Below are positions 9,595 to 19,499 of a DNA stretch of 64,000 bases, piece after piece. The notes beneath the pieces are model-generated. The model worked only from the letters and a program-made list of their open reading frames with translations, was not told the DNA's origin and did no database searches. Source of the DNA: Enterovibrio nigricans DSM 22720 (lineage in GTDB: Bacteria > Pseudomonadota > Gammaproteobacteria > Enterobacterales > Vibrionaceae); assembly GCF_900167155.1 (NCBI RefSeq), contig NZ_FUXU01000010.1, positions 1 to 64,000 of the forward strand, in the 5' to 3' direction. The first letter of the stretch is position 1. Every line of letters starts with the position of its first letter. The position numbers were made by a program, and so were the translations under genes.

Positions 9595-10167
9595 ATGTCT
9601 GTGCTAACCATTGCCACTTTAAAGTCTTCATTGCCACAATTTTCTGAGCGTATGTTGAACTTGCTCGACACCCTTGGTTTGGATTTAACCGCCTATCAGG
9701 CTGATCATATTGCGCTGCGTGTCAATGATCTCGCGTTGGCTAAGTCATTGCATCAGGCGTGGCTGAAAGAGTCTGAAGAATTATCGGTAAACACAATCAA
9801 TGGTAGGCCAATTGTGGTCGTAAAAGCCAAAGAACCGTTGGCTTTTGGCGTGTGGCAAACACAATGTGTTGAATTGCCTTATCCTGGGGACAAAGTGTAT
9901 GCGGAAGAAGGTTGGGAGCATGCCGAATGGGTGATTCCTTCGAAAGCGACGACACCAGAGACCTTTTTGGAAGATGTGTTTGAGACGTTTCCTGAACTGA
10001 AAACAGGTTGGTCAGAACTCAACGCTTTGGGTGTAAAGGTAAAACTGAGCTCGCCATCTGGTGAGGGGGAACGTTTATCCAACCCGACAGTAGCATTTAA
10101 ATATAAAGGTGTGTGCGTCAAGCTACACCCTGTATCACTTGAACAAGTGATTGAAAGCGAAAAATAA
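9595..10167 (+). CDS. yecM: YecM family protein (VOC-fold, predicted metal-binding)
   Basis: A 190-residue protein of the YecM family (vicinal-oxygen-chelate fold). Conserved stretches include YQADHIALRVND near residue 37, where His is a likely metal ligand, NGRPIVVVKAKEPL, CVELPYPGDKVYAEEGWEHAEWVIP, and the C-terminal NPTVAFKYKGVCVKLHP. E. coli YecM has a known structure resembling isomerases/oxygenases but no proven reaction. The gene also sits next to argS in E. coli, supporting the name. It is monocistronic and ends in a GAAA-tetraloop terminator shared with the convergent purU. Confidence 0.9.
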   Translation: MSVLTIATLKSSLPQFSERMLNLLDTLGLDLTAYQADHIALRVNDLALAKSLHQAWLKESEELSVNTINGRPIVVVKAKEPLAFGVWQTQCVELPYPGDKVYAEEGWEHAEWVIPSKATTPETFLEDVFETFPELKTGWSELNALGVKVKLSSPSGEGERLSNPTVAFKYKGVCVKLHPVSLEQVIESEK

Positions 10168-10185
10168 AAAGAGATCGAAGCGTAG

Positions 10186-10207
10186 AAAAGGGGCGAAAGC
10201 CCCTTTT
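10186..10207. terminator. Bidirectional terminator between yecM and purU
   Basis: Perfect stem AAAAGGGGC / GCCCCTTTT around a GAAA tetraloop, with T-tracts available on both strands, between convergent genes. Confidence 0.9.
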
Positions 10208-10240
10208 TAGATCACTATGTACTGATTGCTAAGTGGTCCG

Positions 10241-11077
10241 CTATAGAATGACAGTTTTGTTGCCGTAAACAAAAACCTTGTCTTCTAGCACCATGTGCAG
10301 TGAATTGCTCAAGACTGTTTTTTCGACATCGCGGCCCGCTTTTACCATGTCTTCTGCACTGAAGGTATGGTCCACGTGTTTAATGTTCTGATCGATGATG
10401 GGGCCTTCGTCGAGATCATTGGTCACGAAGTGGGCGGTTGCACCAATGATTTTCACACCACGTTGGTAAGCCTGATGATAGGGACGAGCGCCAATGAAAG
10501 CAGGCAAGAAACTGTGGTGAATATTGATGATTTTGTGAGGGTGGCGCGCGACAAACTTCGGTGTCAGTACCCGCATATATTTGGCGAGGACAATGTAGTC
10601 TGGCGCATAAGACTCAATAATTTCGGTGATATTGTCTTCGTGCTGTTCTCTTTCCAATCCATCGTGATTGACAAAGTGGAAAGGAATATCAAACTTTTCC
10701 GTTAGCGCTGCAAGGTTATTGTGATTACCTATTACCGCAGAGATTTCCACATCCAACGAGCCGTCATACGCCTTCATCAGAATGTCGCCGAGACAGTGTG
10801 ACTCTTTGGTCACTAGGATCACCACACGCTTACGTTGTTTAGTGTCTACCAACGTACGGCGACTACCTGTAGGCAGCGCTTGATCAATATCCATTAAGAA
10901 AGTGGCGTCATTAAAGATGCCATCCAATTCCGTGCGCATAAAAAACTGCCCAGTGGAATGGTCAACGTACTCGTTGTTGTGGATGATATTAAGCTGGTGT
11001 TTATAACAAATGTTGGTGATCTTGGCGATGAGGCCTTGGGCGTCAGGGCAATCCGTCAGCAGAATTTTTCTTTCCAT
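10241..11077 (-). CDS. purU: Formyltetrahydrofolate deformylase
   Basis: Hydrolyses 10-formyl-THF to THF and formate, balancing one-carbon pools and supplying formate to PurT. The protein has an N-terminal ACT domain (about residues 5-80, LTDCPDAQGLIAKITNICYKH) and a C-terminal formyltransferase-type domain with the conserved KIINIHHSFLPAFIGARPYH and GATAHFVTNDLDEGPII; the catalytic Asn-His-Asp set can be read in NIHHS and DEGPII. ATG 11077 gives MERKILLTDCPD, as in homologues, and about 278 residues. An upstream in-frame ATG at 11110 with a GAGAAG box is a possible alternative (289 residues). Confidence 0.96.
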   Translation of the reverse strand: MERKILLTDCPDAQGLIAKITNICYKHQLNIIHNNEYVDHSTGQFFMRTELDGIFNDATFLMDIDQALPTGSRRTLVDTKQRKRVVILVTKESHCLGDILMKAYDGSLDVEISAVIGNHNNLAALTEKFDIPFHFVNHDGLEREQHEDNITEIIESYAPDYIVLAKYMRVLTPKFVARHPHKIINIHHSFLPAFIGARPYHQAYQRGVKIIGATAHFVTNDLDEGPIIDQNIKHVDHTFSAEDMVKAGRDVEKTVLSNSLHMVLEDKVFVYGNKTVIL

Positions 11078-11283
11078 AGAAACGTGAATCTCACATAAAA
11101 ACATCGTCATGTATTGCTTCTCGTTTTACTCTTAATTTGCTTCTAGGTCAAAAACTCACTGAATTTGCGCGGAATAAATGTGCAAATGAAGGTCGCAAAG
11201 AAAACAACAATCAACGTGATCAATGGCAGTGAAGAGTGTTTGTTGGCATAATGCAAGGCTTTCCAATACTGTATAAATGAACA

Positions 11284-13242
11284 ATGATTTCGAAGGTTTT
11301 TTCCACAGAGGGTGCGCTGGCAAAAGCCATTAAAGGGTTTCAGCCCCGCCAGCCACAAACTGACATGGCGTTGTCCGTTGAACGTGCAATTCAAAAGGGA
11401 TCTCAGCTGGTGGTTGAGGCCGGAACGGGTACGGGCAAAACATACGCCTACTTGGCACCCGCGTTACTGAGCGGGAAGAAAACCATCGTCAGTACGGGGT
11501 CCAAAAACCTTCAGGAGCAGTTGTTTCATCGCGATTTGCCACTTATGGTCGATACGTTGGGTTTCACAGGGCGAGTTGCGCTATTGAAAGGGCGCGCAAA
11601 TTACCTGTGCCCAGAGCGTTTATCTCGACAGATCATTGAAAATCATGATGGGCAAGCTGATCCGACCTTGCTCTCGCAACTTGTGAAAGTGCGAGGCTGG
11701 TCGTCTGAAACCAAAACGGGCGATCTGGGTGAATGCGCAGATTTGGCTGAAGACAGCCCCATCATTCCCACTATCACCTCGACGAACGACAATTGTTTGG
11801 GAAAAGAATGCCCAAGCTATGAAGATTGTTTTGTTGTGAAAGCGCGTAAGCGCGCGATGGATGCGGATCTGATCGTGGTGAACCACCACCTTTTCTTAGC
11901 GGATCTCGCCATCAAAGAAACGGGATTTGGAGAGTTAATTCCCGAGGCTGAAGTTTTCATTTTTGATGAAGCGCATCAAATTCCGGATATCGCCAGTCAG
12001 TATTTTGGCCAAAGCCTGTCTAGTCGACAGCTTCAAGAACTGGCGAAAGATATTCATATCGCGTATCGCACCGAACTTCGCGACACCAAGCAACTAGAGA
12101 AAGTGGCTGAACGCTTGTCTCAGGCGGCCTCTGATATGCGAATTGTTTTGGGAGAACCGGGTTTCCGTGGCAACTGGCGAGAGATATCGACATCCCCCTC
12201 TGTGTCGCGTGAGATGGTGCGCCTGAAAGACGCGTTAGATTTAGCGCATGATGTGATTAAGCTTTCGCTGGGGCGTTGCCAACTGCTGGATGCGGCATTT
12301 GATCGCGCGACGATATTCAAAGCACGCTTGGATCGTCTCAGTGATACCAGTATTCCAGGTTACTCCTATTGGTACGAGTGCAGCCGTATGCACTTTAGCC
12401 TGAATATCACGCCACTTTCAGTGGCAGAGAAATTCAGAGAGCAAATCCAGCAACAGCAAGGCGCGTGGATATTTACCTCCGCAACACTGGCAGTCAACGA
12501 TGATTTCAGCCATTTCAGCCATCGTTTGGGATTAGAGCCTGCCGAGCAGTTCACCTTACCAAGTCCGTTCGACTATGAGTCACAGGCCATCCTGTGCGTG
12601 CCCCGCTTTTTGCCTGAACCTAATAGTTATGGCCTGGCCGACAAGCTGGTGGATATGCTTCAGCCTGTGATAGAGCAAAACAACGGACGTTGTTTCTTCC
12701 TCTGTACGTCCCACCAAATGGTCCGTGATTTGTCTGAGCGTTTTCGTGAGCGCATGGCATTGCCTGTATTGGTTCAAGGTGAAACATCCAAGCAGCAATT
12801 GTTGGCTGAGTTTTTGGAACTGGGAAATGCCCTGTTGGTAGCGACAGGCGCATTTTGGGAAGGGATTGATGTTAGAGGCCAGACACTCAGCTGTGTTATT
12901 ATTGACAAATTGCCCTTTACTGCACCTGATGATCCGCTGTTAAAAGCGCGAATTGAAGATTGCCGTATGCAAGGGGGCGACCCGTTTGCTCAAGTGCAGA
13001 TCCCCGATGCGGTCATCACATTGAAACAGGGCGTTGGCCGTCTAATTCGAGACAAAAAAGACCACGGCGCACTGATCATCTGTGATAACCGATTGGTGAG
13101 TCGACAGTATGGCCAAACGTTTCTGCGCAGTTTGCCACCCATTCCGCGAACGCGGGATTTGGGTAAAGTCAGCGAATTTCTCGCTGCAGTAGAAATAAAC
13201 GATAACGATGTGGCAGACAGTCTTGCCGCACCTGAGGTGTAA
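11284..13242 (+). CDS. yoaA: ATP-dependent DNA helicase YoaA (DinG/XPD-like)
   Basis: 652-residue superfamily 2 helicase of the Fe-S XPD/DinG group. Walker A EAGTGTGKT (residues 45-53), DEAH box FIFDEAHQI (about 226), helicase motif VI GVGRLIRDKKD near residue 586. A cysteine set between motifs Ia and II (NYLCPERL, the CxxxxxC in NCLGKECPSYEDC) fits the [4Fe-4S] domain of the family. E. coli YoaA works with HolC in replication-fork repair. It is translationally coupled to tsaB: its stop is directly followed by the tsaB ATG, with GAGGTG as ribosome binding site inside the last codons. The same yoaA-tsaB pair occurs in E. coli. Confidence 0.93.
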   Translation: MISKVFSTEGALAKAIKGFQPRQPQTDMALSVERAIQKGSQLVVEAGTGTGKTYAYLAPALLSGKKTIVSTGSKNLQEQLFHRDLPLMVDTLGFTGRVALLKGRANYLCPERLSRQIIENHDGQADPTLLSQLVKVRGWSSETKTGDLGECADLAEDSPIIPTITSTNDNCLGKECPSYEDCFVVKARKRAMDADLIVVNHHLFLADLAIKETGFGELIPEAEVFIFDEAHQIPDIASQYFGQSLSSRQLQELAKDIHIAYRTELRDTKQLEKVAERLSQAASDMRIVLGEPGFRGNWREISTSPSVSREMVRLKDALDLAHDVIKLSLGRCQLLDAAFDRATIFKARLDRLSDTSIPGYSYWYECSRMHFSLNITPLSVAEKFREQIQQQQGAWIFTSATLAVNDDFSHFSHRLGLEPAEQFTLPSPFDYESQAILCVPRFLPEPNSYGLADKLVDMLQPVIEQNNGRCFFLCTSHQMVRDLSERFRERMALPVLVQGETSKQQLLAEFLELGNALLVATGAFWEGIDVRGQTLSCVIIDKLPFTAPDDPLLKARIEDCRMQGGDPFAQVQIPDAVITLKQGVGRLIRDKKDHGALIICDNRLVSRQYGQTFLRSLPPIPRTRDLGKVSEFLAAVEINDNDVADSLAAPEV

Positions 13243-13938
13243 ATGACATCTAAGATCCTTGCCGTTGATACGGCTACCGAAAATTGTTCCGTCGCCCTTA
13301 AAGTTGGCAACGATATTATTGCTCGCTGTGAAATTGCACCGCGTGAACACACCACCAAAATTTTACCCATGGTGGATAGCGTATTGGCGGAAGCTGGGCT
13401 GACCCTGAACCAACTGGATGCACTGGCATTTGGCCGTGGTCCAGGTAGTTTTACCGGTGTACGTATCGGTATCGGGATTGCCCAAGGCCTTGCATTTGGT
13501 GCTGACTTACCGATGGTAGGTGTATCAACGTTGGCCGCAATGGCACAGCAAGCTTACCGTCTAAACGGTGCTCAACAGGTGCTGTCTACTATCGACGCGC
13601 GAATGAACGAGATCTATGTAGGTGGCTACCAACGTCTTGAAAATGGTGACTGGTCAACAGTGGTTTCAGAAGCCGTATTACCGCCTGAAATGTTCAAACC
13701 AAATTGTGGTGAAGGTGAGTGGTATGTAGCAGGAACAGGGTGGCAAGCTTACCCTGAATTGACAGGCCAGCTACAATTAGCAGTATCGGAAAGTGGCGTT
13801 CTTTACCCAGAATCTGAAGACATGCTTATTCTTGCGCATTGTGCGCTTGAGCGCGGCGAAGCTGTCGATGCTGAGAACGCGAGTCCTGTTTACCTTCGTG
13901 ACACGGTTGCGTGGAAAAAGCTGCCTGGTCGCGAATAA
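13243..13938 (+). CDS. tsaB: tRNA threonylcarbamoyladenosine biosynthesis protein TsaB
   Basis: A 231-residue ASKHA-fold protein that dimerises with TsaD and, with TsaE, transfers threonylcarbamoyl to A37 of ANN-decoding tRNAs. Typical elements: [15 protein letters not shown] at the N-terminus, [28 protein letters not shown] (residues 63-77), and [13 protein letters not shown]. The catalytic metal histidines of TsaD are absent, as expected for the non-catalytic paralogue. It starts at the base after the yoaA stop, so the two are co-translated. Confidence 0.96.
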   Translation: MTSKILAVDTATENCSVALKVGNDIIARCEIAPREHTTKILPMVDSVLAEAGLTLNQLDALAFGRGPGSFTGVRIGIGIAQGLAFGADLPMVGVSTLAAMAQQAYRLNGAQQVLSTIDARMNEIYVGGYQRLENGDWSTVVSEAVLPPEMFKPNCGEGEWYVAGTGWQAYPELTGQLQLAVSESGVLYPESEDMLILAHCALERGEAVDAENASPVYLRDTVAWKKLPGRE

Positions 13939-13988
13939 GCTTCCTCGCCATTTGATAACGCGTGGCGAACTATTGAAAAAGGTCAGCG

Positions 13989-14279
13989 ATGGTATCAATC
14001 CAAGGATTACCGCAACACGTTCAGCGCACTAACAACGCAAAACGTAAAAAACCGGAACAGCCCCAGAATGATACGGAGACCGTCAAGCCTTCGTTGGTGG
14101 CGAAAGCGGTATCACGCGGTATCCGAAATCCTGAGCTGGCCCAAGAAGCCCATCAGCAGATCCACTATGATTTACCCGATGGCCGTAGCAGAAATGCGTT
14201 AGAGGCCTATATGGATGTTAAAAATCAAGCGAGGCGAGACGAGTTAATTGCCATGTTTGGTGTTGATATTTTTGTATAG
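13989..14279 (+). CDS. Conserved small protein of unknown function
   Basis: 96 residues, hydrophilic, no signal peptide or membrane segment. The N-terminal half is basic and Pro/Gln-rich (NAKRKKPEQPQND); the C-terminal half is likely helical (NALEAYMDVKNQARRDELIAMFGVDIFV). I do not recognise a named domain. Similar small proteins occur at this place in Vibrionaceae, sometimes labelled as chromosome-partitioning-like without evidence. In E. coli the slot between tsaB and fadD is filled by a Slp-family lipoprotein gene, so this is a lineage-specific occupant. ATG 13989 follows tsaB by 50 bp and is probably in the same transcript. Confidence 0.75.
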   Translation: MVSIQGLPQHVQRTNNAKRKKPEQPQNDTETVKPSLVAKAVSRGIRNPELAQEAHQQIHYDLPDGRSRNALEAYMDVKNQARRDELIAMFGVDIFV

Positions 14280-14416
14280 GCATACCTAAAAAACTGAAGT
14301 TTACGTCCCTAATTTGTGTGGATTTAACTCCTCGTACCACTTTACCAACCCTTACTGTGATAGGCTTCGCGCGCTAAAAAAGAGTGCGCGACCTGCAAGG
14401 TATTCAATAGCGCACT

Positions 14417-15280
14417 ATGGCACTACAAGAAACAAAATATGCGGTGAGATTTGGAAATCTTGCAGCACAAGTCCAGCTAACGGATAAACGCAAACCACTG
14501 TTGCTGTTGCTTCATGGTTGGCAGGACAACAGCGGTAGTTTTGAGCCGCTCGTTCCATCGCTCCAAGACCACTTCGATCTTGTATTGCCTGACTGGCCTG
14601 GGCATGGTCTTTCTGACCACAAAGGGGCAGACAGCTTCTATCCTTTTTTTGACTATGTGGATGACCTTCATCAGTTGATTTTGCAGCTTGGTGAGCGTGA
14701 TATTTATTTAGTTGGACATTCTCTGGGGGCGTTGGTGGCATCATGTTGGTGTGCCGCATTTCCTGAGCGAGCGAAAGGGTTGGTCATGATCGAGGCACTC
14801 GGCCCAATGTCTGAGTGCGAAGACAAGGTGGTCGATCGCTTGAGACGAGGTATCGATAGCCGATCAGAGATGAAAGGTCTTCGCTCACTCCCTTCGTTCG
14901 AAACTGCACTAAAACTTCGACGTGGTATTAACAAAGTTGCGATTGAAGAGCTAACGCCGCTGGTGTCGAGAGGCATCCAGCAAGTGGGTTCAGAATGGCA
15001 ATGGCGACATGATGCCAAGCTGAAAACCGAATCGGTATATCGCATGTCAACTGAACATGCCGAGCACCTTATTCGTGGTATTCGTTGTCCTGTATTGGCA
15101 ATCATCGGGGATGACGGTTACCCAGAGTTACGCGGTCCCCTCGCGAAAAAGCGTGAGGAATGGTTTGAGAATCTGACTGTAGAGAGAGTGGCGGGCACGC
15201 ATCACTGTCATCTTCAAAGTCAGGCGGAAACCACCGCGTTGATAAAAGATTTTGTGACCAAGCTACATCTCACACAGTGA
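14417..15280 (+). CDS. Alpha/beta hydrolase
   Basis: 287-residue single-domain hydrolase. HGW (residues 33-35) supplies the oxyanion-hole motif; the nucleophile elbow is GHSLGA (Ser near residue 102); a catalytic His is likely in GTHHCHL near residue 264, and the acid may be Asp in GDDGY (about 231-235). No signal peptide. Substrate not inferable; its position just before fadD suggests an ester or thioester linked to lipid metabolism, which is inference only. It may share a transcript with the upstream genes, although a 137-bp gap separates it from the small ORF. Confidence 0.85.
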   Translation: MALQETKYAVRFGNLAAQVQLTDKRKPLLLLLHGWQDNSGSFEPLVPSLQDHFDLVLPDWPGHGLSDHKGADSFYPFFDYVDDLHQLILQLGERDIYLVGHSLGALVASCWCAAFPERAKGLVMIEALGPMSECEDKVVDRLRRGIDSRSEMKGLRSLPSFETALKLRRGINKVAIEELTPLVSRGIQQVGSEWQWRHDAKLKTESVYRMSTEHAEHLIRGIRCPVLAIIGDDGYPELRGPLAKKREEWFENLTVERVAGTHHCHLQSQAETTALIKDFVTKLHLTQ

Positions 15281-15394
15281 GTTGATGTTAATTAATTGTT
15301 AGTCATGGTCTAATTGCAGCGTTTAAACGCCTGTTTAATTTTTTTGCGTCTGGCGCGTGCGTATTCGCACGCAATATACAATAGGAGTATTCAC

Positions 15395-17080
15395 GTGGAT
15401 AAGGTTTGGTTAAACCGCTACCCATCAGATGTACCAGCAGAGATCTCTACAGAACAATACTCGTCTCTGGTGGATATGTTTGAAAAGTCGGTTCAAAAGT
15501 ATGCCGATCAAACTGCTTTCATTAACATGGGTCAGGTCATGACTTTCCGTAAGTTAGAAGAGCGCAGCCGTGCTTTTGCCGCTTACCTGCAAAATGACTT
15601 GGGTTTGAAAAAAGGCGATCGCGTTGCGGTCATGATGCCGAATTTGCTCCAATACCCTATCGCTCTGTTCGGTATTCTTCGTGCCGGATGTGTAGTTGTT
15701 AACGTTAACCCTTTGTACACGCCTCGCGAATTAGAGCATCAGCTAAATGATTCAGGGGCGGCAGCCATTGTTATCGTTTCTAACTTTGCACACACGCTGG
15801 AAAAAGTCGTTGAGAATACTGGTGTTCGCCATGTCATTCTGACAAGCCTTGGTGACCAATTGCCACGCGCTAAAGGCACCATTGTTAATTTCGTGGTGAA
15901 ATACATCAAGAATATGGTACCTAAGTACTCACTTCCTCATGCAACCTCTATGCGAAAAGCCTTGCACAAAGGCCGCCGTATGCAATATGTCAAACCGTTT
16001 ATCACGGGTGATGATGTTGCTTTCCTGCAATATACGGGTGGTACGACAGGCGTTGCAAAAGGTGCTGTGCTGTCGCATAACAACATGCTTGCAAATGTTT
16101 TCCAAGCGAAAGGCACTTACGCGCCAGTGCTCAACGAGGGGCGTGAGCTTGTCGTGACTGCGCTGCCGCTTTATCACGTCTTTGCGTTGACGGTTAACTG
16201 TCTGCTGTTTATTGAATTGGGTAGTCAAAACCTGTTAATCACTAACCCACGTGATATTCCGGGCTTTATTAAAGAGCTGAAGCAGCATCCATTTACTGCA
16301 TTGACGGGCGTAAACACCTTGTTCAATGCACTGCTTCACAACGAAGATTTCCACGAGCTTGATTTCTCTAATCTCAACCTGACTGTAGGCGGCGGCATGG
16401 CCGTTCAGCGTGCTGTCGCAGAGCAGTGGAAAAAGGTAACGGGTAAACACCTGCTGGAAGGCTATGGCCTGACTGAGTGTTCGCCACTGGTTGCTGCGTA
16501 TCCGTATGATCTGGTTGAGTACAATGGTTCCATCGGGTTGCCTGTGCCATCAACAGATGTTCGTATCGTTGATGATGAAGGCAATGTGGTTGGTAACGAC
16601 CAGATTGGTGAACTTCAAGTGAAAGGTCCTCAAGTGATGCAGGGTTACTGGCAGCGTCCAGAAGCCACGAAGGAAGTTCTGACTGATGATGGTTGGCTGT
16701 CGACCGGCGACATAGTGAAATTTGATGACGAAGGCTTCCTGCACATCGTAGACCGTAAGAAAGACATGATCTTGGTCTCTGGTTTCAACGTCTACCCGAA
16801 CGAGATTGAAGATGTAGTTGCATTGCATGGCAAGGTGCTGGAAGTCGCAGCCATTGGCCTGCCACATGAAACATCGGGTGAAATCGTGAAGATCTGTGTG
16901 GTTAAGCGTGACCCGAGTCTGACCAAGGAAGAGTTATTGGCGCATTGTCGCGAACATTTAACCGGCTATAAAGTACCTAAAGTGGTTGAGTTCCGCGAGG
17001 AATTGCCAAAGACCAACGTCGGAAAAATACTTCGTCGTGCATTGCGAGAAGAAGAAGACGCGAAAACAGAGCAGGCATAA
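15395..17080 (+). CDS. fadD: Long-chain-fatty-acid--CoA ligase
   Basis: Activates exogenous long-chain fatty acids to acyl-CoA at the inner membrane for beta-oxidation. The AMP-binding P-loop motif [11 protein letters not shown] is at about residues 213-223; the FACS signature runs from about residue 430 ([40 protein letters not shown]); the C-terminal catalytic Lys lies in [11 protein letters not shown] 15395 is chosen because AGGAG sits at 15383-15387 and the product starts [17 protein letters not shown], the family N-terminus; the frame itself is open further upstream. Length 561 residues, same as E. coli FadD (561). It is followed by a long hairpin terminator and rnd, the E. coli gene order. 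Confidence 0.96.
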   Translation: MDKVWLNRYPSDVPAEISTEQYSSLVDMFEKSVQKYADQTAFINMGQVMTFRKLEERSRAFAAYLQNDLGLKKGDRVAVMMPNLLQYPIALFGILRAGCVVVNVNPLYTPRELEHQLNDSGAAAIVIVSNFAHTLEKVVENTGVRHVILTSLGDQLPRAKGTIVNFVVKYIKNMVPKYSLPHATSMRKALHKGRRMQYVKPFITGDDVAFLQYTGGTTGVAKGAVLSHNNMLANVFQAKGTYAPVLNEGRELVVTALPLYHVFALTVNCLLFIELGSQNLLITNPRDIPGFIKELKQHPFTALTGVNTLFNALLHNEDFHELDFSNLNLTVGGGMAVQRAVAEQWKKVTGKHLLEGYGLTECSPLVAAYPYDLVEYNGSIGLPVPSTDVRIVDDEGNVVGNDQIGELQVKGPQVMQGYWQRPEATKEVLTDDGWLSTGDIVKFDDEGFLHIVDRKKDMILVSGFNVYPNEIEDVVALHGKVLEVAAIGLPHETSGEIVKICVVKRDPSLTKEELLAHCREHLTGYKVPKVVEFREELPKTNVGKILRRALREEEDAKTEQA

Positions 17081-17139
17081 TCCGCAACGGGCTCGTGCTA
17101 TCGGATGCAGGAGCGCGTACAATATGTCTATGCCTTTGA

Positions 17140-17176
17140 AAAATATGCTGGCACTTGCCAGCATATTTTGTTTTTG
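17140..17176 (+). terminator. fadD terminator
   Basis: Perfect 14-bp stem AAAATATGCTGGCA (17140-17153) / TGCCAGCATATTTT (17156-17169) followed by GTTTTT. Confidence 0.9.
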
Positions 17177-17232
17177 CTCCATGACTTAACTTAAACTTTG
17201 ATCGTCGCAGCGACCCAATATTGGAAAACAGC

Positions 17233-18357
17233 GTGAATTTTGAAATCGTAACTGAACTATCCCAACTTGAGCATGTTTGTGAACAAGCGAGAAAAGTGCC
17301 AGCGGTCATGCTGGACACGGAATTTGTTCGTACCCGTACGCTTTACCCTCAACTCGGTTTAATACAGCTGTATGATGGAGAAACGCTTTCTCTTATCGAC
17401 CCTATCGAGTTGGAAGATATGTCTCCACTTTGGGCGTTATTGGGCGATGAGTCGGTCGTGAAAGTGTTGCACGCTTGCAGTGAAGATTTGGAAGTATTCC
17501 ATCACTACGCAGGAATGATGCCCAAACCTATGGTCGATACGCAAATCATGGCGGCTTTTTTAGGTCACGGTTTATCAACGGGTTTTGCGGCACTGGTTGA
17601 GGAGTATCAGGGGGTTACGTTGGATAAAGGTGAGGCGCGTACCGATTGGTGTGCACGTCCTTTGTCTGAGAAGCAATTGGAGTATGCAGCAGCCGATGTG
17701 TATTACTTGCTACCACTCTATAACTTGCTAGCTGAAAAAATTAAAGCGGCGGGTTGGGAAGACGCGGTGCTGCAAGAATGTAACTTGATGATGAGTAAAC
17801 GCGGCAAAACACCAGATCCAGAAAAAGCGTATCTGGACATTAAAAATGCGTGGCAACTTCATCCAAAACAATTAGCCGTTTTACAAAAACTGGCGAGTTG
17901 GCGTTTACGTGAAGCGCGACGACGCGATCTTGCGTTAAATTTTGTCGTTAAAGAGCTTCACCTATGGAAGATGGCACGCTTTGATATCCGGTCACTAAGC
18001 AAAATGGCCGATGAAGGGTTCGATCGTTTTGAGGTTGAACGACACGGCAATCGTCTGATTCGCATTGCGCAGGAAGCAGAAAAAACACCTGCCGCACTTT
18101 ACCCAGAAACTATCGTCCGTCTTGTGGATATGCCTGTGTATAAGCAGATGGTGAAAGACATTAAAACGCAAACCAATGCTGTCGCTGAGAAACTGGGGTT
18201 TGTTCCTGAGTTTATTGGTTCGAAAAAGCAAATTCATCAGGTGCTGAAATGGGCATGGATTAACGAACGTAATCCAGAAAAAATGCCGGACCTAATGACG
18301 GGTTGGCGGAAAACGTTTTTAGAAGAAAAATTGTTGTCGTTGTTAGATCGAAAATAA
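17233..18357 (+). CDS. rnd: Ribonuclease D
   Basis: 3'-5' exoribonuclease in tRNA 3' maturation. DEDDy motifs: AVMLDTEFVRTRT (ExoI, D/E pair about residues 25-30), HACSEDLEVFHHYAG (ExoII) and EYAAADVYYLLPLY (ExoIII with Tyr). Two HRDC-like domains follow (about 205-370). GTG 17233 gives MNFEIVTEL, matching the E. coli N-terminus; a TTG at 17221 is the first in-frame candidate and would add four residues (378 total). The E. coli gene is known to use a UUG start, so the TTG cannot be excluded. About 150 bp downstream of fadD, behind its terminator, so probably has its own promoter. Confidence 0.93.
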   Translation: MNFEIVTELSQLEHVCEQARKVPAVMLDTEFVRTRTLYPQLGLIQLYDGETLSLIDPIELEDMSPLWALLGDESVVKVLHACSEDLEVFHHYAGMMPKPMVDTQIMAAFLGHGLSTGFAALVEEYQGVTLDKGEARTDWCARPLSEKQLEYAAADVYYLLPLYNLLAEKIKAAGWEDAVLQECNLMMSKRGKTPDPEKAYLDIKNAWQLHPKQLAVLQKLASWRLREARRRDLALNFVVKELHLWKMARFDIRSLSKMADEGFDRFEVERHGNRLIRIAQEAEKTPAALYPETIVRLVDMPVYKQMVKDIKTQTNAVAEKLGFVPEFIGSKKQIHQVLKWAWINERNPEKMPDLMTGWRKTFLEEKLLSLLDRK

Positions 18358-18374
18358 CAAGCGCACAGAAAAAG

Positions 18375-18400
18375 AAACCGGCCAGAAGGCCGGTTTTTGT
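18375..18400. terminator. Bidirectional terminator between rnd and minE
   Basis: Stem AAACCGGCC / GGCCGGTTT with an AGAA loop, A-rich on the left and T-rich on the right, between convergent genes. Confidence 0.9.
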
Positions 18401-18664
18401 TTATTTGTCTTCGTCTGGAAGTGTAACGTTCAACTCCAAGACTGAAATGTCGTCATCGCGTTGCTCCAACGCAACGGTCACCTGCTCAGGTGATATATCC
18501 ACGTACTTTCGGATAACGTCCAAAATATCCTTTTTCAGCTGGGGTAGGTACGTAGGTTCAGGACTCCCTGCTCGTCGACGTTCAGCAACGATAATTTGCA
18601 GACGCTCTTTGGCCAACGATGCAGACGATTTCTTGTTCGGACGAAAAAACTCCAGCAATGCCAT
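18401..18664 (-). CDS. minE: Cell division topological specificity factor MinE
   Basis: 87 residues. The N-terminal membrane-targeting and anti-MinCD helix ([23 protein letters not shown], family pattern) is followed by the topological specificity domain with the [20 protein letters not shown] segment. MinE stimulates MinD ATPase and drives pole-to-pole oscillation so the Z-ring forms at mid-cell. Starts 3 bp after the minD stop; last gene of minCDE. Confidence 0.97.
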   Translation of the reverse strand: MALLEFFRPNKKSSASLAKERLQIIVAERRRAGSPEPTYLPQLKKDILDVIRKYVDISPEQVTVALEQRDDDISVLELNVTLPDEDK

Positions 18665-18667
18665 GTG

Positions 18668-19480
18668 TTACCCTCCAAACAAGCGTTTTAAGAAACCTTT
18701 CTTTTCCTCTTCCAAGAAGCGGAATGGACACTCGTTACCCAATAAACGGGTGATAGCATCGCCGTATGCCTGACCTGCATCTGACTCGGAATCCAGTATG
18801 ACGGGCTCACCCTTATTCGATGCATGCAGAACAGATTCACTCTCTGGAATAACACTCAGGAGTGGTATGCGCAGAATCTCTTCCACATCGGCCACACTTA
18901 GCATTTCACCACGATTTACGCGTGCAGGGTTGTAACGTGTCAGCAATAGATGTGTTTTTACTGGCTCCTCGCCATTCTCAGCTCGGCGCGATTTTGAGTC
19001 CAAAATACCTAGGATGCGGTCTGAGTCCCTAACCGACGACACTTCAGGGTTAGTGGTGACAATCGCTTCATCGGCAAAATACAATGCCATCAGGGCGCCA
19101 GCTTCGATACCCGCAGGTGAGTCGCAGATAATGAATTCAAAACCCATGGTTTTTAGTTCTTCAAGTACGCGATCAACGCCATCTTTGGTTAGCGCATCTT
19201 TGTCACGTGTCTGTGAAGCAGGAAGAACAAAGAGGTTCTCGACACGTTTGTCTTTAATTAACGCTTGATTTAGGTTGGCTTCGCCGTTGATCACATTCAC
19301 GAAGTCATAGACCACTCGGCGTTCGCAGCCCATGATGAGATCGAGGTTACGCAGACCAATATCAAAATCGATAACGGCGGTTTTTTTTCCTGATTGCGCA
19401 AGGCCAGTAGCAATGGCGGCACTTGAAGTGGTTTTACCCACGCCACCTTTACCAGACGTAATTACTATAATTCGGGTCAT
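18668..19480 (-). CDS. minD: Septum site-determining protein MinD
   Basis: 270-residue ParA/MinD-type ATPase. Deviant Walker A GKGGVGKTTSSA at residues 10-21 with the signature Lys, switch I near DFDIGLRNLDL, Walker B FIICDSPAGIE, and the C-terminal membrane-targeting amphipathic helix (KKGFLKRLFGG). It recruits MinC to the membrane and is released by MinE. Lies between minC (20 bp gap) and minE (3 bp gap) in a leftward operon. Confidence 0.98.
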   Translation of the reverse strand: MTRIIVITSGKGGVGKTTSSAAIATGLAQSGKKTAVIDFDIGLRNLDLIMGCERRVVYDFVNVINGEANLNQALIKDKRVENLFVLPASQTRDKDALTKDGVDRVLEELKTMGFEFIICDSPAGIEAGALMALYFADEAIVTTNPEVSSVRDSDRILGILDSKSRRAENGEEPVKTHLLLTRYNPARVNRGEMLSVADVEEILRIPLLSVIPESESVLHASNKGEPVILDSESDAGQAYGDAITRLLGNECPFRFLEEEKKGFLKRLFGG

Positions 19481-19499
19481 TCCTCAGTCCTTTGTAAGA

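Noticed and set aside
11143-11394. 83-codon minus-strand frame with a hydrophobic C-terminus over the yoaA start
   Set aside because: Antisense to a well-supported helicase start; composition follows from the opposite frame.
14415-15105. Minus-strand frames of 114 and 133 codons inside the hydrolase gene
   Set aside because: Shadows of the hydrolase; no domain or ribosome binding site.
18303-18773. 156-codon plus-strand frame across rnd end and minE
   Set aside because: Ser/Arg-rich antisense shadow of minE and part of minD; crosses the terminator.
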